Of a stretch of DNA of 7,347 bases, positions 1-6,859 are shown piece after piece. The notes beneath the pieces were generated by a model. It did not search any database. It was not told where the DNA came from and was given only the letters and a program-made list of their open reading frames with translations. Within the stretch, counting starts at the first letter, position 1; each line of letters begins with the position of its first letter. Position numbers and translations under genes: made by a program. Origin of the DNA: Burkholderiales bacterium (GTDB lineage: Bacteria; Pseudomonadota; Gammaproteobacteria; Burkholderiales; UBA11063); NCBI GenBank assembly GCA_026461645.1, contig JAPJMP010000191.1, forward strand, positions 1 through 7,347. The letters are read 5' to 3'.

Positions 1-17
1 ACAGAAAGGTTAGCCGC

Positions 18-575
18 ATGAGTGATGCAATTAAAAAAAATTTAGAAATTAAAATGCAAAAATCATTAGATAATTATAAGATTAACTTATCTAAAATAAG
101 AACTGGAAGGGCTCATGCAGGGATTTTAGATCACGTACATGTTGATTACTATGGTTCGTTTGTTCCTCTAAGTCAAGTAGCATCAATAACAGTTACTGAT
201 GCAAGAACGGTAACAGTACAGCCATGGGAAAGTAAAATGGCCGCGCCGATTGAAAAAGCAATAAGAGAGTCAGATTTAGGATTAAATCCAGCATTAAATG
301 GTAATTTAATTCGCGTGCCAATGCCACCATTAACTGAAGAGCGACGTAAAGAGTTAATTAAGGTTGTAAAAGCTGAAGGTGAAGAAGCTAAAGTAGCAAT
401 CCGCAATGTTAGGCGTGATGCTAATAATGAACTAAAAACTCAATTAAAAAACAAATTAATTTCAGAAGATGCTGAAAAACAGGGGCAAGATGAGGTGCAA
501 AAGATTACTGATAAATTTATTGCTGAAGTAGATAAAGCTACAGATGAAAAAGAAAAAGAATTAATGGTTGTTTAA
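18..575 (+). CDS. frr: Ribosome recycling factor
   Basis: Ribosome recycling factor, a cytoplasmic tRNA-shaped protein that acts with EF-G to split the post-termination ribosome and free mRNA and tRNA. The product is 185 residues, the same length as E. coli RRF. Visible landmarks are KIRTGRA (residues 26-32) at the first hinge, DLGLNP (86-91), the hinge and helix motif LTEERRK (105-111), and NVRRDAN (130-136). R129 and R132 fall at the positions that matter for ribosome binding in E. coli. Domain I should be the helical ends and domain II the middle (about 31-104). The ATG is preceded by AAGG with an 8-base gap, and the start agrees with the family. It is the first complete gene of the frr-uppS-cdsA-dxr run; its stop overlaps the uppS ribosome binding site. 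The 17 bases before it probably hold the end of the preceding gene, commonly pyrH, but are too short to assign. Confidence 0.98.
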   Translation: MSDAIKKNLEIKMQKSLDNYKINLSKIRTGRAHAGILDHVHVDYYGSFVPLSQVASITVTDARTVTVQPWESKMAAPIEKAIRESDLGLNPALNGNLIRVPMPPLTEERRKELIKVVKAEGEEAKVAIRNVRRDANNELKTQLKNKLISEDAEKQGQDEVQKITDKFIAEVDKATDEKEKELMVV

Positions 576-583
576 GGATTATT

Positions 584-1279
584 GTGGAAACACCTACACA
601 TATAGCAATCATAATGGATGGTAATGGCCGTTGGGCCAAGAAGCGTTTTCTACCAAGAGTGGCAGGTCATGTGCGTGGTGTCAAACGAGTAAAAGATTCA
701 ATTGAACAATGTTTAGAGTTTAATATTAAATATTTAACGCTTTTTGCTTTTGGTCGGGATAATTGGAAAAGACCGCAAGAAGAAGTTTCTTTTTTAATGG
801 ACTTGTTATTAGAACAAATTAATAAAGAGTTTACTAAGTTACACGATAAAAATATTTGTGTTAGATTTATTGGCGACAGAAGCAGAATTGATAAATCTTT
901 GGTTGATAGAATTGAATCAATAGAGCATTTAACGCAAAAAAATGATAAATTATTTTTATCTATTGCTTTAGATTATAGCGGCACTTATGACATAACTCAG
1001 GCAGTTAATAAAATTATTCAATTATCTCCTAAAACTGCAATTAGCGAAAAAGATTTTAGTCGCTATTTACTGTCTTATCCGTATCCAAGTGTTGATTTAT
1101 TTATTAGAACAGGCGGTGAATATCGTCTAAGTGATTTTATGTTATGGGACTTAGCCTATAGCGAGTGTTATTTTACTACTAAATTATGGCCAGATTTTGA
1201 TAAAACTGTTTTTTGTGCAGCAATGAAATGGTTTAATTCACGCGAAAGAAGATTTGGCATGATTTCTGAACAGTTATAG
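584..1279 (+). CDS. uppS: Isoprenyl transferase (undecaprenyl diphosphate synthase)
   Basis: cis-Prenyltransferase that adds isopentenyl diphosphate units to farnesyl diphosphate to make undecaprenyl diphosphate, the lipid carrier for peptidoglycan and surface polysaccharides. It acts at the inner face of the membrane. The 231 residues include HIAIIMDGNGRWAKKR (6-21) with catalytic Asp12, the helix region LTLFAFGRDNWKRP (51-64), the RTGGEYRLSDF motif near residue 175, then AYSECYF and LWPDF, and a C-terminal RERRFG. The start is a GTG with AAGG six bases upstream; that AAGG overlaps the frr stop, which suggests translational coupling. The protein is about 20 residues shorter than the E. coli enzyme, mostly at the ends. 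Two motifs differ from the common form: GRDNW replaces the usual SxENW, and DYSGTYD replaces the usual NYGGRxD. The RTGGE/R/S diphosphate-binding set is kept, so an active enzyme is likely. Confidence 0.95.
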   Translation: METPTHIAIIMDGNGRWAKKRFLPRVAGHVRGVKRVKDSIEQCLEFNIKYLTLFAFGRDNWKRPQEEVSFLMDLLLEQINKEFTKLHDKNICVRFIGDRSRIDKSLVDRIESIEHLTQKNDKLFLSIALDYSGTYDITQAVNKIIQLSPKTAISEKDFSRYLLSYPYPSVDLFIRTGGEYRLSDFMLWDLAYSECYFTTKLWPDFDKTVFCAAMKWFNSRERRFGMISEQL

Positions 1280-1291
1280 AAAGTAGCAATA

Positions 1292-2086
1292 ATGTTAATT
1301 CATCGATTTTTTACCTCCGTTGTATTGTTTATTGCTACCATAATAGTCTTATTTTATGTGCCACTTAGTTCATTTGTTATTAGTGCTTGGTTAATTTGTT
1401 TGCTTGGTATTTATGAATTAACCAAAATGTATAAGTTTAATCTTTTAGATACTGCTGGTTTAATTTTAATCCTATCGCTAATTGTGTGGCTTTTGTATAC
1501 TAATAAATATGATCCAACTAAAATAATTAGTTTAGTGGCATTATTGACTTGGTGTTTTATTGTGCCATATATTTTAGTTAAGCAACCGCAACAATTTAAT
1601 AAATACATAATTTGTTTTTTAGCCTTAATTGTGTTTGTTCCTGCTTTTTATGCAATTATTTCAATTTATCAAATTTTAGGGCCATGGGATTTAATTTTTA
1701 TTATGGCAATTGCATGGGTTAGTGATATCGGAGCTTATTTTGGTGGTCGCAAATTTGGCAAACATAAATTAGCAGTTACCATCAGCCCCAATAAAAGTAT
1801 TGAAGGTGCGGTTAGTGGATTAGTTTGTGTAATTATTTATTTATTGATTTTGAAACAATTTAGATCGCCAATTTATTTATATAGTTATGTTATGGTGCTT
1901 AAATTTGCATTAATCTTAACCTCAGTTGGAATTATTGGGGATTTATTTGAGTCATGGTTAAAACGTGTGGCAAAAGTTAAAGATAGTGGTAAATTACTAC
2001 CAGGACATGGTGGAGTATTTGATCGCATTGATAGTTTACTAGCAATTATAGCAATTGCCTATGTTTTTATTTGGGGTATATTTTAA
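1292..2086 (+). CDS. cdsA: Phosphatidate cytidylyltransferase (CDP-diglyceride synthase)
   Basis: Integral membrane enzyme that converts phosphatidic acid and CTP to CDP-diacylglycerol, the branch point for phosphatidylglycerol, cardiolipin and phosphatidylethanolamine. The 264-residue protein is strongly hydrophobic, with about seven or eight membrane segments (for example 8-25, 27-43, 54-70, 77-96, 105-127, 133-150, 170-188, 202-219, 248-263). The family signature is complete at 221-247: S221, KR at 224-225, KD at 230-231, PGHGG at 237-241 and DRID at 244-247, the metal and CTP site. A second conserved block, WVSDIGAYFGGRKFGK, lies at 142-157, followed by SPNKSIEG (165-172). The ATG is 12 bases after the uppS stop, behind only a weak GAAAG-type binding site, so coupling to uppS is plausible. 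Length and position between uppS and dxr are normal for gammaproteobacteria. Confidence 0.96.
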   Translation: MLIHRFFTSVVLFIATIIVLFYVPLSSFVISAWLICLLGIYELTKMYKFNLLDTAGLILILSLIVWLLYTNKYDPTKIISLVALLTWCFIVPYILVKQPQQFNKYIICFLALIVFVPAFYAIISIYQILGPWDLIFIMAIAWVSDIGAYFGGRKFGKHKLAVTISPNKSIEGAVSGLVCVIIYLLILKQFRSPIYLYSYVMVLKFALILTSVGIIGDLFESWLKRVAKVKDSGKLLPGHGGVFDRIDSLLAIIAIAYVFIWGIF

Positions 2087-3250
2087 ATGCAAAAAATTGC
2101 TATTTTAGGTAGTACCGGTAGCATTGGTTGTAATTCTTTAGAAGTTATACGCCACAATATTGATAAGTACCAGGTTTTTGCTTTAACGGCACATTCTCAA
2201 GTAGAAAAATTATTAAAGCAGTGTATTGAATTTAAACCTCAGTATGCAGTTATTGGGAATGAAATTAAGGCGCAACAATTGCGCGAACAACTAAAGAATC
2301 ATAATATTGCGACGACTGTATTAAGTAACCATATTGATATTTCAACAATTGTTGCCATGCCGGAAATTGATGTGGTTATATCAGCAATAGTTGGCGCGCA
2401 GGGGTTGCATTCTACATATACAGCGATACTTAATTCCAAAAAAGTTTTATTAGCCAACAAAGAGTCACTAGTTGCAGCAGGGAAATTAATTACTCAGGTA
2501 TTACAGCAAAACTCTAAAAGTCAATTAATTCCAATTGATAGCGAACATAGTGCTATTTTACAATCATTACCGCATGATTATACAGAAAAGAAACATTTAG
2601 TTAGTTCGATAATTTTAACTGCATCAGGCGGCCCTTTTTACCAATTTAGCGCCCAGCAATTGCAAAATGTAACTCCAGATATGGCCTTACGCCATCCGAA
2701 TTGGACTATGGGGAAAAAAATTACTATAGATAGCAGTACTCTAATGAATAAGGGGCTTGAGGTGATCGAGGCATACTGGCTATTTGGTATAGATAAATTA
2801 GAAGTGGTTATACATCCGCAGAGCATAATTCATTCAATGGTTGAGTATATTGATGGTTCTGTAATCGCTCAGCTGGGAACTCCAGATATGAAAACTCCTA
2901 TTGCTTATGCTTTAGCTTACCCGAATCGAATTGTGTCTGGAAGTCCCAAAATCAATTTTAAACAATTAAAAAGTTTAACTTTTGATGTTCCTGACTACGA
3001 TAGCTTTCCTTGCTTAAAACTGGCTTTTGAGGCTTTAAAAATGGGTAGGGCAGCACCAGCAATTTTAAATGCGGCAAATGAGGTTGCAGTTGCTGCATTT
3101 TTAGCAGGGAAAATTAAATTTTATGCAATTAATGATTTAATTGAAAAAGCATTGAATAAATTTGTTGGTGTAGATTATTTCTCAATTGATGAGGTTTTGC
3201 AGATTGATAAGGAATGTCGTAAATTTGCGCAAAGTCAAATTGTAAATTAA
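2087..3250 (+). CDS. dxr: 1-deoxy-D-xylulose 5-phosphate reductoisomerase
   Basis: Second enzyme of the MEP isoprenoid pathway: it rearranges and reduces DXP to 2-C-methyl-D-erythritol 4-phosphate using NADPH and a divalent metal, and is the target of fosmidomycin. The 387 residues contain the NADPH-binding GSTGSIG (8-14), LLANKES (121-127), the metal ligands D151 and E153 in PIDSEHSAI, ASGGPF (179-184), HPNW (203-206) on the flexible loop, and IDSSTLMNKGLEVIEA (214-229) with N221, K222 and metal ligand E225. HPQSIIHSMV (243-252) and the C-terminal helical domain with LNAANEVAVAAFL follow. The ATG directly abuts the cdsA stop, with no spacer and only a poor GGGG-type binding site inside cdsA, so translation probably depends on coupling. 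It supplies the isoprenoid precursors that UppS, two genes upstream, consumes. Confidence 0.97.
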   Translation: MQKIAILGSTGSIGCNSLEVIRHNIDKYQVFALTAHSQVEKLLKQCIEFKPQYAVIGNEIKAQQLREQLKNHNIATTVLSNHIDISTIVAMPEIDVVISAIVGAQGLHSTYTAILNSKKVLLANKESLVAAGKLITQVLQQNSKSQLIPIDSEHSAILQSLPHDYTEKKHLVSSIILTASGGPFYQFSAQQLQNVTPDMALRHPNWTMGKKITIDSSTLMNKGLEVIEAYWLFGIDKLEVVIHPQSIIHSMVEYIDGSVIAQLGTPDMKTPIAYALAYPNRIVSGSPKINFKQLKSLTFDVPDYDSFPCLKLAFEALKMGRAAPAILNAANEVAVAAFLAGKIKFYAINDLIEKALNKFVGVDYFSIDEVLQIDKECRKFAQSQIVN

Positions 3251-3263
3251 TTAAATTTATAGG

Positions 3264-3292
3264 TTAAGATTGGATTTACTCCTTGCTTTAAT
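3264..3292 (+). promoter_or_regulatory. Candidate promoter for glyQ
   Basis: Within the 82-base dxr-glyQ gap, TTAAGA (3264-3269) and TTTAAT (3287-3292) are 17 bases apart. They match 4 of 6 and 5 of 6 bases of the sigma-70 consensus. The region is very AT-rich, so such matches arise easily by chance, but the wide gap compared with 0-12 bases between the upstream genes favours separate expression of glyQ. No terminator hairpin after dxr was found, so read-through from dxr is also possible. Confidence 0.25.
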
Positions 3293-3322
3293 AATTACAT
3301 TAATAATAGTTTTTTCATAGTT

Positions 3323-3326
3323 AGGA
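3323..3326 (+). promoter_or_regulatory. Ribosome binding site of glyQ
   Basis: AGGA lies six bases before the ATG at 3333. It is the clearest binding site between dxr and glyQ and supports this start over internal alternatives. Confidence 0.7.
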
Positions 3327-3332
3327 CTTTAT

Positions 3333-4238
3333 ATGACTAGCCCCGAAAAATTAACTTTTCAAGAAATAATATTTAAATTACAGAATTACTGGTCTAATTT
3401 AGGCTGTGCAATTATTCAGCCTTATGATAAACCGATGGGTGCTGGAACGTCTCATACTGCAACTTTTTTAAGAAGTATAGGGCCTGAACCGTGGTTCGCT
3501 GCATATGTGCAGCCATCAAGACGGCCCAAAGATGGTCGTTATGGAGATAGTCCAAATCGGTTGCAGCATTTCTATCAATTTCAAGTTGCATTAAAACCAT
3601 CACCAGATAATATTCAACAACTATATCTTGATTCATTAAAGAATTTAGGTATAGATTTATCTTTGCATGATGTTAGATTTGTTGAAGATAATTGGGAAAA
3701 TCCCACCTTGGGGGCATGGGGGTTAGGTTGGGAAGTATGGTTAGATGGAATGGAGATAACACAGTTTACCTATTTTCAACAAGTAGGGGGCTTAGATTGT
3801 AAGCCAGTCTTGGGGGAAATTACCTATGGACTTGAAAGATTAACTATGTATTTGCAAGAGGTTGATAATATTTATGATGTCATTTGGACCAGAAATTTAC
3901 AACAGCAAATAGTTACTTATGGTGACATTTATCATCAAAATGAAGTGGAACAGTCCAAATATAATTTTGAGCACTCAAATAGTGCGTGGTTGCTGCAACA
4001 ATTTAATAGTTTTGAAGCTGAAGCTCAACGAATTTTAGAGTTAGATTTAGTTCTTCCCGGGTATGAGTTAATTCTTGATGCCGCTCATACTTTTAATTTA
4101 TTGGATGCCAGGGGCGCAATCTCAGTTACAGAAAGAGCAGCTTATATAGCAAGAATAAGAAATCTAGCTCGATTGGTTGCTGATAAATATTATAAATCAA
4201 GAGAAGCATTGAATTTTCCAACTATGAATGGCAAATAA
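3333..4238 (+). CDS. glyQ: Glycyl-tRNA synthetase alpha subunit
   Basis: Alpha subunit of the bacterial alpha2beta2 glycyl-tRNA synthetase. It carries the class II catalytic core that activates glycine with ATP; the beta subunit GlyS is needed for tRNA charging. The 301-residue protein is close in length to the E. coli subunit (303) and highly similar along its length: GAGTSH (36-41), GPEPW (50-54), [15 protein letters not shown] (58-72), [15 protein letters not shown] (79-93, motif 2 region), [18 protein letters not shown] (113-130), [15 protein letters not shown] (139-153), and motif 3 [10 protein letters not shown] (161-170). The C-terminal helical part has [19 protein letters not shown]. 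The ATG follows a good AGGA. In most gammaproteobacteria glyS follows directly, but here 338 non-coding bases and then an opposite-strand gene follow, so glyS must be elsewhere. Confidence 0.97.
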   Translation: MTSPEKLTFQEIIFKLQNYWSNLGCAIIQPYDKPMGAGTSHTATFLRSIGPEPWFAAYVQPSRRPKDGRYGDSPNRLQHFYQFQVALKPSPDNIQQLYLDSLKNLGIDLSLHDVRFVEDNWENPTLGAWGLGWEVWLDGMEITQFTYFQQVGGLDCKPVLGEITYGLERLTMYLQEVDNIYDVIWTRNLQQQIVTYGDIYHQNEVEQSKYNFEHSNSAWLLQQFNSFEAEAQRILELDLVLPGYELILDAAHTFNLLDARGAISVTERAAYIARIRNLARLVADKYYKSREALNFPTMNGK

Positions 4239-4386
4239 TTTTATAACATATTGATTCAATTCGGTTTAATTCTTGGTGTTTTGGTGTAAAATTAGGTGGT
4301 GTAAGAAATTAACTGCTTTTAATTATTACATTTGCATAACAAGAGAAACTATCTAGGCAAATCACTAATCTTGCTGTTAAAATTGA

Positions 4387-4428
4387 ACTATAAATAAAGA
4401 ATAACTATTTATAGTAAAGATAGTTATT
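4387..4428. repeat. Two overlapping, mutually exclusive 9-bp inverted repeats
   Basis: ACTATAAAT (4387-4395) is the perfect reverse complement of ATTTATAGT (4407-4415). AATAACTAT (4400-4408) is the perfect reverse complement of ATAGTTATT (4420-4428). Both pairs have 11-base loops and share bases 4407-4408, so only one stem can form at a time. The element lies downstream of glyQ. It could be a 3'-end structure or a DNA site; its function is unknown. Confidence 0.6.
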
Positions 4429-4471
4429 GCACCTGAGACCAATCTACCTTCAAAGTAATACTTAATAAATA

Positions 4472-4506
4472 ATATAAGTAGATTGCTTTAAGAAATCTAC
4501 TTATAT
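4472..4506. terminator. 13-bp perfect hairpin, possible bidirectional terminator
   Basis: The arms 4472-4484 (ATATAAGTAGATT) and 4494-4506 are perfect reverse complements with a 9-base loop. The position between convergent transcription units fits a shared terminator. The stem has few G-C pairs, and on the + strand the nearest T run (4520-4524) lies 13 bases downstream. It is therefore not a textbook intrinsic terminator in either direction. A third copy of AATCTAC lies at 4441-4447. Confidence 0.45.
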
Positions 4507-4576
4507 AGTGGATAACTAGTTTTTAATTAATTACATTTCTATTACAAATTATAATGGTTTTAACATACATCCATTG

Positions 4577-4876
4577 TTAATTTGGAACAACATTCCACAG
4601 AAAATCATTAGTACCATTATCAACACCTATTCGTATTATTGAGCCTAAAGTGTTATCTGCACCAATAAATCCATTTAAACTTCCTAAATTATCTGTTGTT
4701 TGAATCAAATAACATGTATTATTAGTACATTTATTATTTGATTCTGGATAAAATACCCACCGTGATGCTTGAACATCTGTACCCTGCCCCATATACAACA
4801 CACTATAATCAGATGGCCAATGGGAGAAATAAAAACCGTTGTTGTTAATACGCACAACACTTCCAGTGAAGGTCAT
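4577..4876 (-). CDS. C-terminal part of the frameshifted GloVer-repeat secreted protein
   Basis: This open frame of 99 residues is read here as the detached C-terminus of the gene starting at 6684, not as an independent gene. Going upstream in the same frame, homology-like sequence continues without a stop to about 4998 and encodes a seventh repeat with LYGTAQYGG and a GGVFRYDG strand, which no start codon precedes. The downstream module alternates hydrophobic strands (VVRINNNGFYFSHW, VLYMGQGT, RWVFYP, CYLIQTTD, FLWNVVPN) and has one close Cys pair (C50 and C55). The spaced aromatic and Trp positions look like a carbohydrate-binding or beta-trefoil-like fold, but this is inference. An AGGA lies just before the ATG and overlaps the upstream stop, so coupled reinitiation is possible; such a product would lack a signal peptide. 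Confidence 0.6.
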   Translation of the reverse strand: MTFTGSVVRINNNGFYFSHWPSDYSVLYMGQGTDVQASRWVFYPESNNKCTNNTCYLIQTTDNLGSLNGFIGADNTLGSIIRIGVDNGTNDFLWNVVPN

Positions 4877-4881
4877 ATTTC

Positions 4882-6684
4882 CTAAACTTTCAACCGATCG
4901 TATTGAATTTCCATCGTACCTAAATACTCCACCACCATATTGTGCAGTCCCATATAGGTCTCCATTATTAAATAACGTAATGGATGTTGGATTACCGCAC
5001 TATTACCCATAGTAAAATCAGCAATATCATTCACTTGTTGCGATGTTCTATCTAACTGAATTAGTTGACCAACATTATTTATTCCACCTGTTGTTGTAAC
5101 CCCATACATGTATTTATTATCAGCACTCAAAACTAATTGTGACAACTGCCCATTAATACCACTACTTACACTAGTAGAGGAACTTTCTGCTGGATTTACT
5201 ATATTAATAAACCCATTACCACTAACATAAATTATTCCATCATTATTAGGTTGGGTAATATAGTTTGGAGTGTTTGAAAGATCAGATACTTTAGAAAAAC
5301 TATCATCTTGGTCAATTTTAAAAATTATTCCATAATTATCAGCTGGAGGTGTATTTGAATTGTTAATGCAAACGGCTGCATGATGCACTAAAATATCAAA
5401 TAATGAAGGTTCAATGCATTTAGGCGCTATAGCTGGACCACCACCTACTGTAGTAATGCCATATAAATCAGATGGTAACCCAAATGCTCCATCATTTCCA
5501 AGAGTCAATCCAATCGGATGACCACCTAACCAATCATTTGTAAAATTATAGATTATATTAAAATTACTACCATCCAAGTTCATTTTATAGATATAACCTG
5601 CATTATATGTTCCGCCAGTGCTTTGTACGCCATATAAATAACTGCCGCGAATTGCAATAGGGGGATATGATTGATTTTGACCATTAGTAAAATTATAAAT
5701 TATGCTAAATTGATTTGTAGTGGTATCAAATTTAAATATTCCACCAAGGTTGTTAGCCCCTCCATTAAGAAACGTTCCATATATAATAGAGTTATCTTGA
5801 ATTATAAAATTAGGCTGACTGCCACCAGCACCACCAGTAAAACTATATTGAATTATCTTAGGGTCAGTGCCATTTGGTATAGAATATAAAACACCATTAG
5901 TATTATTTGGAGTACTTAGTGCTACTCCCCAAAGATTATTACCAATACTAATTAACTTAGACATAGCTATTTGGTCACCAGTTGTCATGTTTTCACAGGT
6001 CAACCCTTCAACTCCTCCATTGCCATTAAAAAATTCAAGATCATGACCATCCCCTGACATATAATAAGAACTACTAACATTTTGTAAAATAAAACTATTG
6101 CTATTAGGACAACCAATTATATTGTTAGTTGGAGTTGGAATTGATTCTGCATTACACGTACCTTGCGCAGTAATACCATTCGCGCAGTCATTTATTGTGC
6201 CGTTAAAATAGACTGTACCTAAACCTCCTTCTACTTTGCCATTAACATATATGTGATAAAGCGAGTTATCACCGGCAAATGAAGCATCTGAAATTGTTGC
6301 CGTTGTAACATCATTTGAAGAGTATTGCTGTAATACCATTGTCGCTGTGCCATCACTGTTATTTTGACATGATACATTAGGGTGAAGCCGTATATCTTCA
6401 GTATTTGGAATTATTAAACTGCATGAATATAAACCAACAACCTGTAACTCCCAAGCATCATCTTTGGACCAATTGATAGACTCAGCATTTGATAGACTAG
6501 GGCTACAAGTATAAGTTACACCACCTACTGTAGAACTCACATTTATTATACCCGTAATACTTAATGAGCCTGACTCTACTTGATCACAGGTAACAGCATA
6601 TGCAACGTTAAATAGCGTTAGAATACCAGTCAAAATAATGATTTTTAACATTAACAATTTAGTTTTATACATAACAACATCCAT
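4882..6684 (-). CDS. Secreted GloVer-type tandem-repeat protein, frame broken near its C-terminus
   Basis: A large exported protein of unknown function with repeats of the GloVer type (choice-of-anchor tandem repeat family, TIGR03803-like). A signal peptide covers residues 1-30 (hydrophobic LKIIILTGILTLF, cleavage after AYA). Residues 31-195 form an N-terminal region with several Cys residues and Asn/Ser-rich strands. From 251 on, units recur roughly every 40-80 residues: LWGVAL (251), IYGTFLNGG (301), LYGVQSTGG (350), LYGITTVGG (407), IYVSGNG (485) and MYGVTTTGG (526). FSIIYNFTN and FNIIYNFTN recur exactly 49 residues apart. These are probably beta-propeller blades. After residue 562 the frame is wrong: the last 38 residues lack the repeat pattern, while a seventh unit continues in another frame. 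Met5 (6672) may be the true start, as AAGATGGA precedes it, whereas Met1 has no clear binding site. The gene has its own strong promoter and stands alone. Confidence 0.8.
   Translation of the reverse strand: MDVVMYKTKLLMLKIIILTGILTLFNVAYAVTCDQVESGSLSITGIINVSSTVGGVTYTCSPSLSNAESINWSKDDAWELQVVGLYSCSLIIPNTEDIRLHPNVSCQNNSDGTATMVLQQYSSNDVTTATISDASFAGDNSLYHIYVNGKVEGGLGTVYFNGTINDCANGITAQGTCNAESIPTPTNNIIGCPNSNSFILQNVSSSYYMSGDGHDLEFFNGNGGVEGLTCENMTTGDQIAMSKLISIGNNLWGVALSTPNNTNGVLYSIPNGTDPKIIQYSFTGGAGGSQPNFIIQDNSIIYGTFLNGGANNLGGIFKFDTTTNQFSIIYNFTNGQNQSYPPIAIRGSYLYGVQSTGGTYNAGYIYKMNLDGSNFNIIYNFTNDWLGGHPIGLTLGNDGAFGLPSDLYGITTVGGGPAIAPKCIEPSLFDILVHHAAVCINNSNTPPADNYGIIFKIDQDDSFSKVSDLSNTPNYITQPNNDGIIYVSGNGFINIVNPAESSSTSVSSGINGQLSQLVLSADNKYMYGVTTTGGINNVGQLIQLDRTSQQVNDIADFTMGNSAVIQHPLRYLIMETYMGLHNMVVEYLGTMEIQYDRLKV
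4994..5001 (-). other. Point of frame disruption in the GloVer-repeat gene
   Basis: On the - strand the upstream frame reads TMGNS and then becomes AVIQHPLRY. Shifting by one base here gives GNPTSITLFNNGDLYG, exactly the pattern expected after such a repeat. One missing base near 4998 explains both frames; restoring it would give a continuous protein of about 702 residues ending at 4577. The downstream frame has a stop just before this point, so the break can be placed within a few bases. There is no homopolymer or slippery heptamer. Confidence 0.75.
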
Positions 6685-6807
6685 CTTATCAACGCGACGG
6701 CAGAATTCAAGTGCAATATTTTTGCAAATCCTGTTCTACACAATTATGTGGGTGCTTAACTCCTAAAATATTTCGCGATCTTTTATTTAATATAATTGTT
6801 CTTAACG
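6685..6807 (-). promoter_or_regulatory. Long 5' leader of the GloVer-repeat gene
   Basis: If transcription starts about seven bases after the -10 element, the untranslated leader is about 123 bases to the first Met or 135 to Met5. It contains an AGGAG (near 6761-6765) that is followed by no start codon at a useful distance, and CGCGA/TCGCG segments that could pair over a long distance. No leader peptide was found, and no known riboswitch is recognisable. Confidence 0.35.
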
Positions 6808-6813
6808 GTTTAT

Positions 6814-6842
6814 ATTATAGCATACTATAACGTTCATTGCAA
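6814..6842 (-). promoter_or_regulatory. Sigma-70 promoter with extended -10 for the GloVer-repeat gene
   Basis: On the - strand TTGCAA (6837-6842) is followed after exactly 17 bases by TATAAT (6814-6819), a perfect -10, preceded by TGC to give an extended -10 (TGCTATAAT). It points at the secreted repeat protein and is the best promoter match in the window. A 9-mer repeat flanks the -35 element. Confidence 0.75.
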
Positions 6843-6859
6843 CAATTTTTTATAACGTT
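6826..6859. repeat. Direct 9-mer repeat around the -35 element, possible operator
   Basis: TATAACGTT occurs at 6826-6834, inside the promoter spacer, and again at 6851-6859, upstream of the -35 box, 25 bases apart. Each copy contains the self-complementary core AACGTT. The placement on both sides of the -35 would suit a DNA-binding regulator, but in AT-rich DNA chance remains possible. Confidence 0.4.

Larger units (their letters stand above)
4239..4576. other. Non-coding convergent intergenic region
   Basis: This very AT-rich 338-base stretch separates glyQ (+) from the - strand repeat-protein region, so transcripts from both sides run into it. No convincing gene was found. A short + strand open stretch ending near 4393 (about 16 codons) has no usable start. 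The region contains three inverted repeats, listed separately. No tRNA or glyS remnant is recognisable. Confidence 0.7.

Noticed and set aside
1..17. Possible end of pyrH before frr
   Set aside because: Two frames close near here (TERLAA with an ATGA overlap, or QKG), but seven or fewer codons are not enough to assign a gene.
4340..4393. A short + strand open stretch reading EKLSRQITNLAVKIEL
   Set aside because: It is only about 16 codons long, lies after an in-frame stop, has no start or binding site, and resembles no family I recognise; it does not match the GlyS C-terminus.
5671..5889. A 72-codon + strand open frame inside the repeat-protein gene
   Set aside because: It lies wholly antisense to a convincing coding region, has no binding site and no recognisable protein features.
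5441..6533. A 15-base identical repeat, CACCACCTACTGTAG, at about 5439-5453 and 6519-6533
   Set aside because: Both copies encode a TVGG stretch in the same Gly-rich protein; repeated codons explain it without a mobile or regulatory element.
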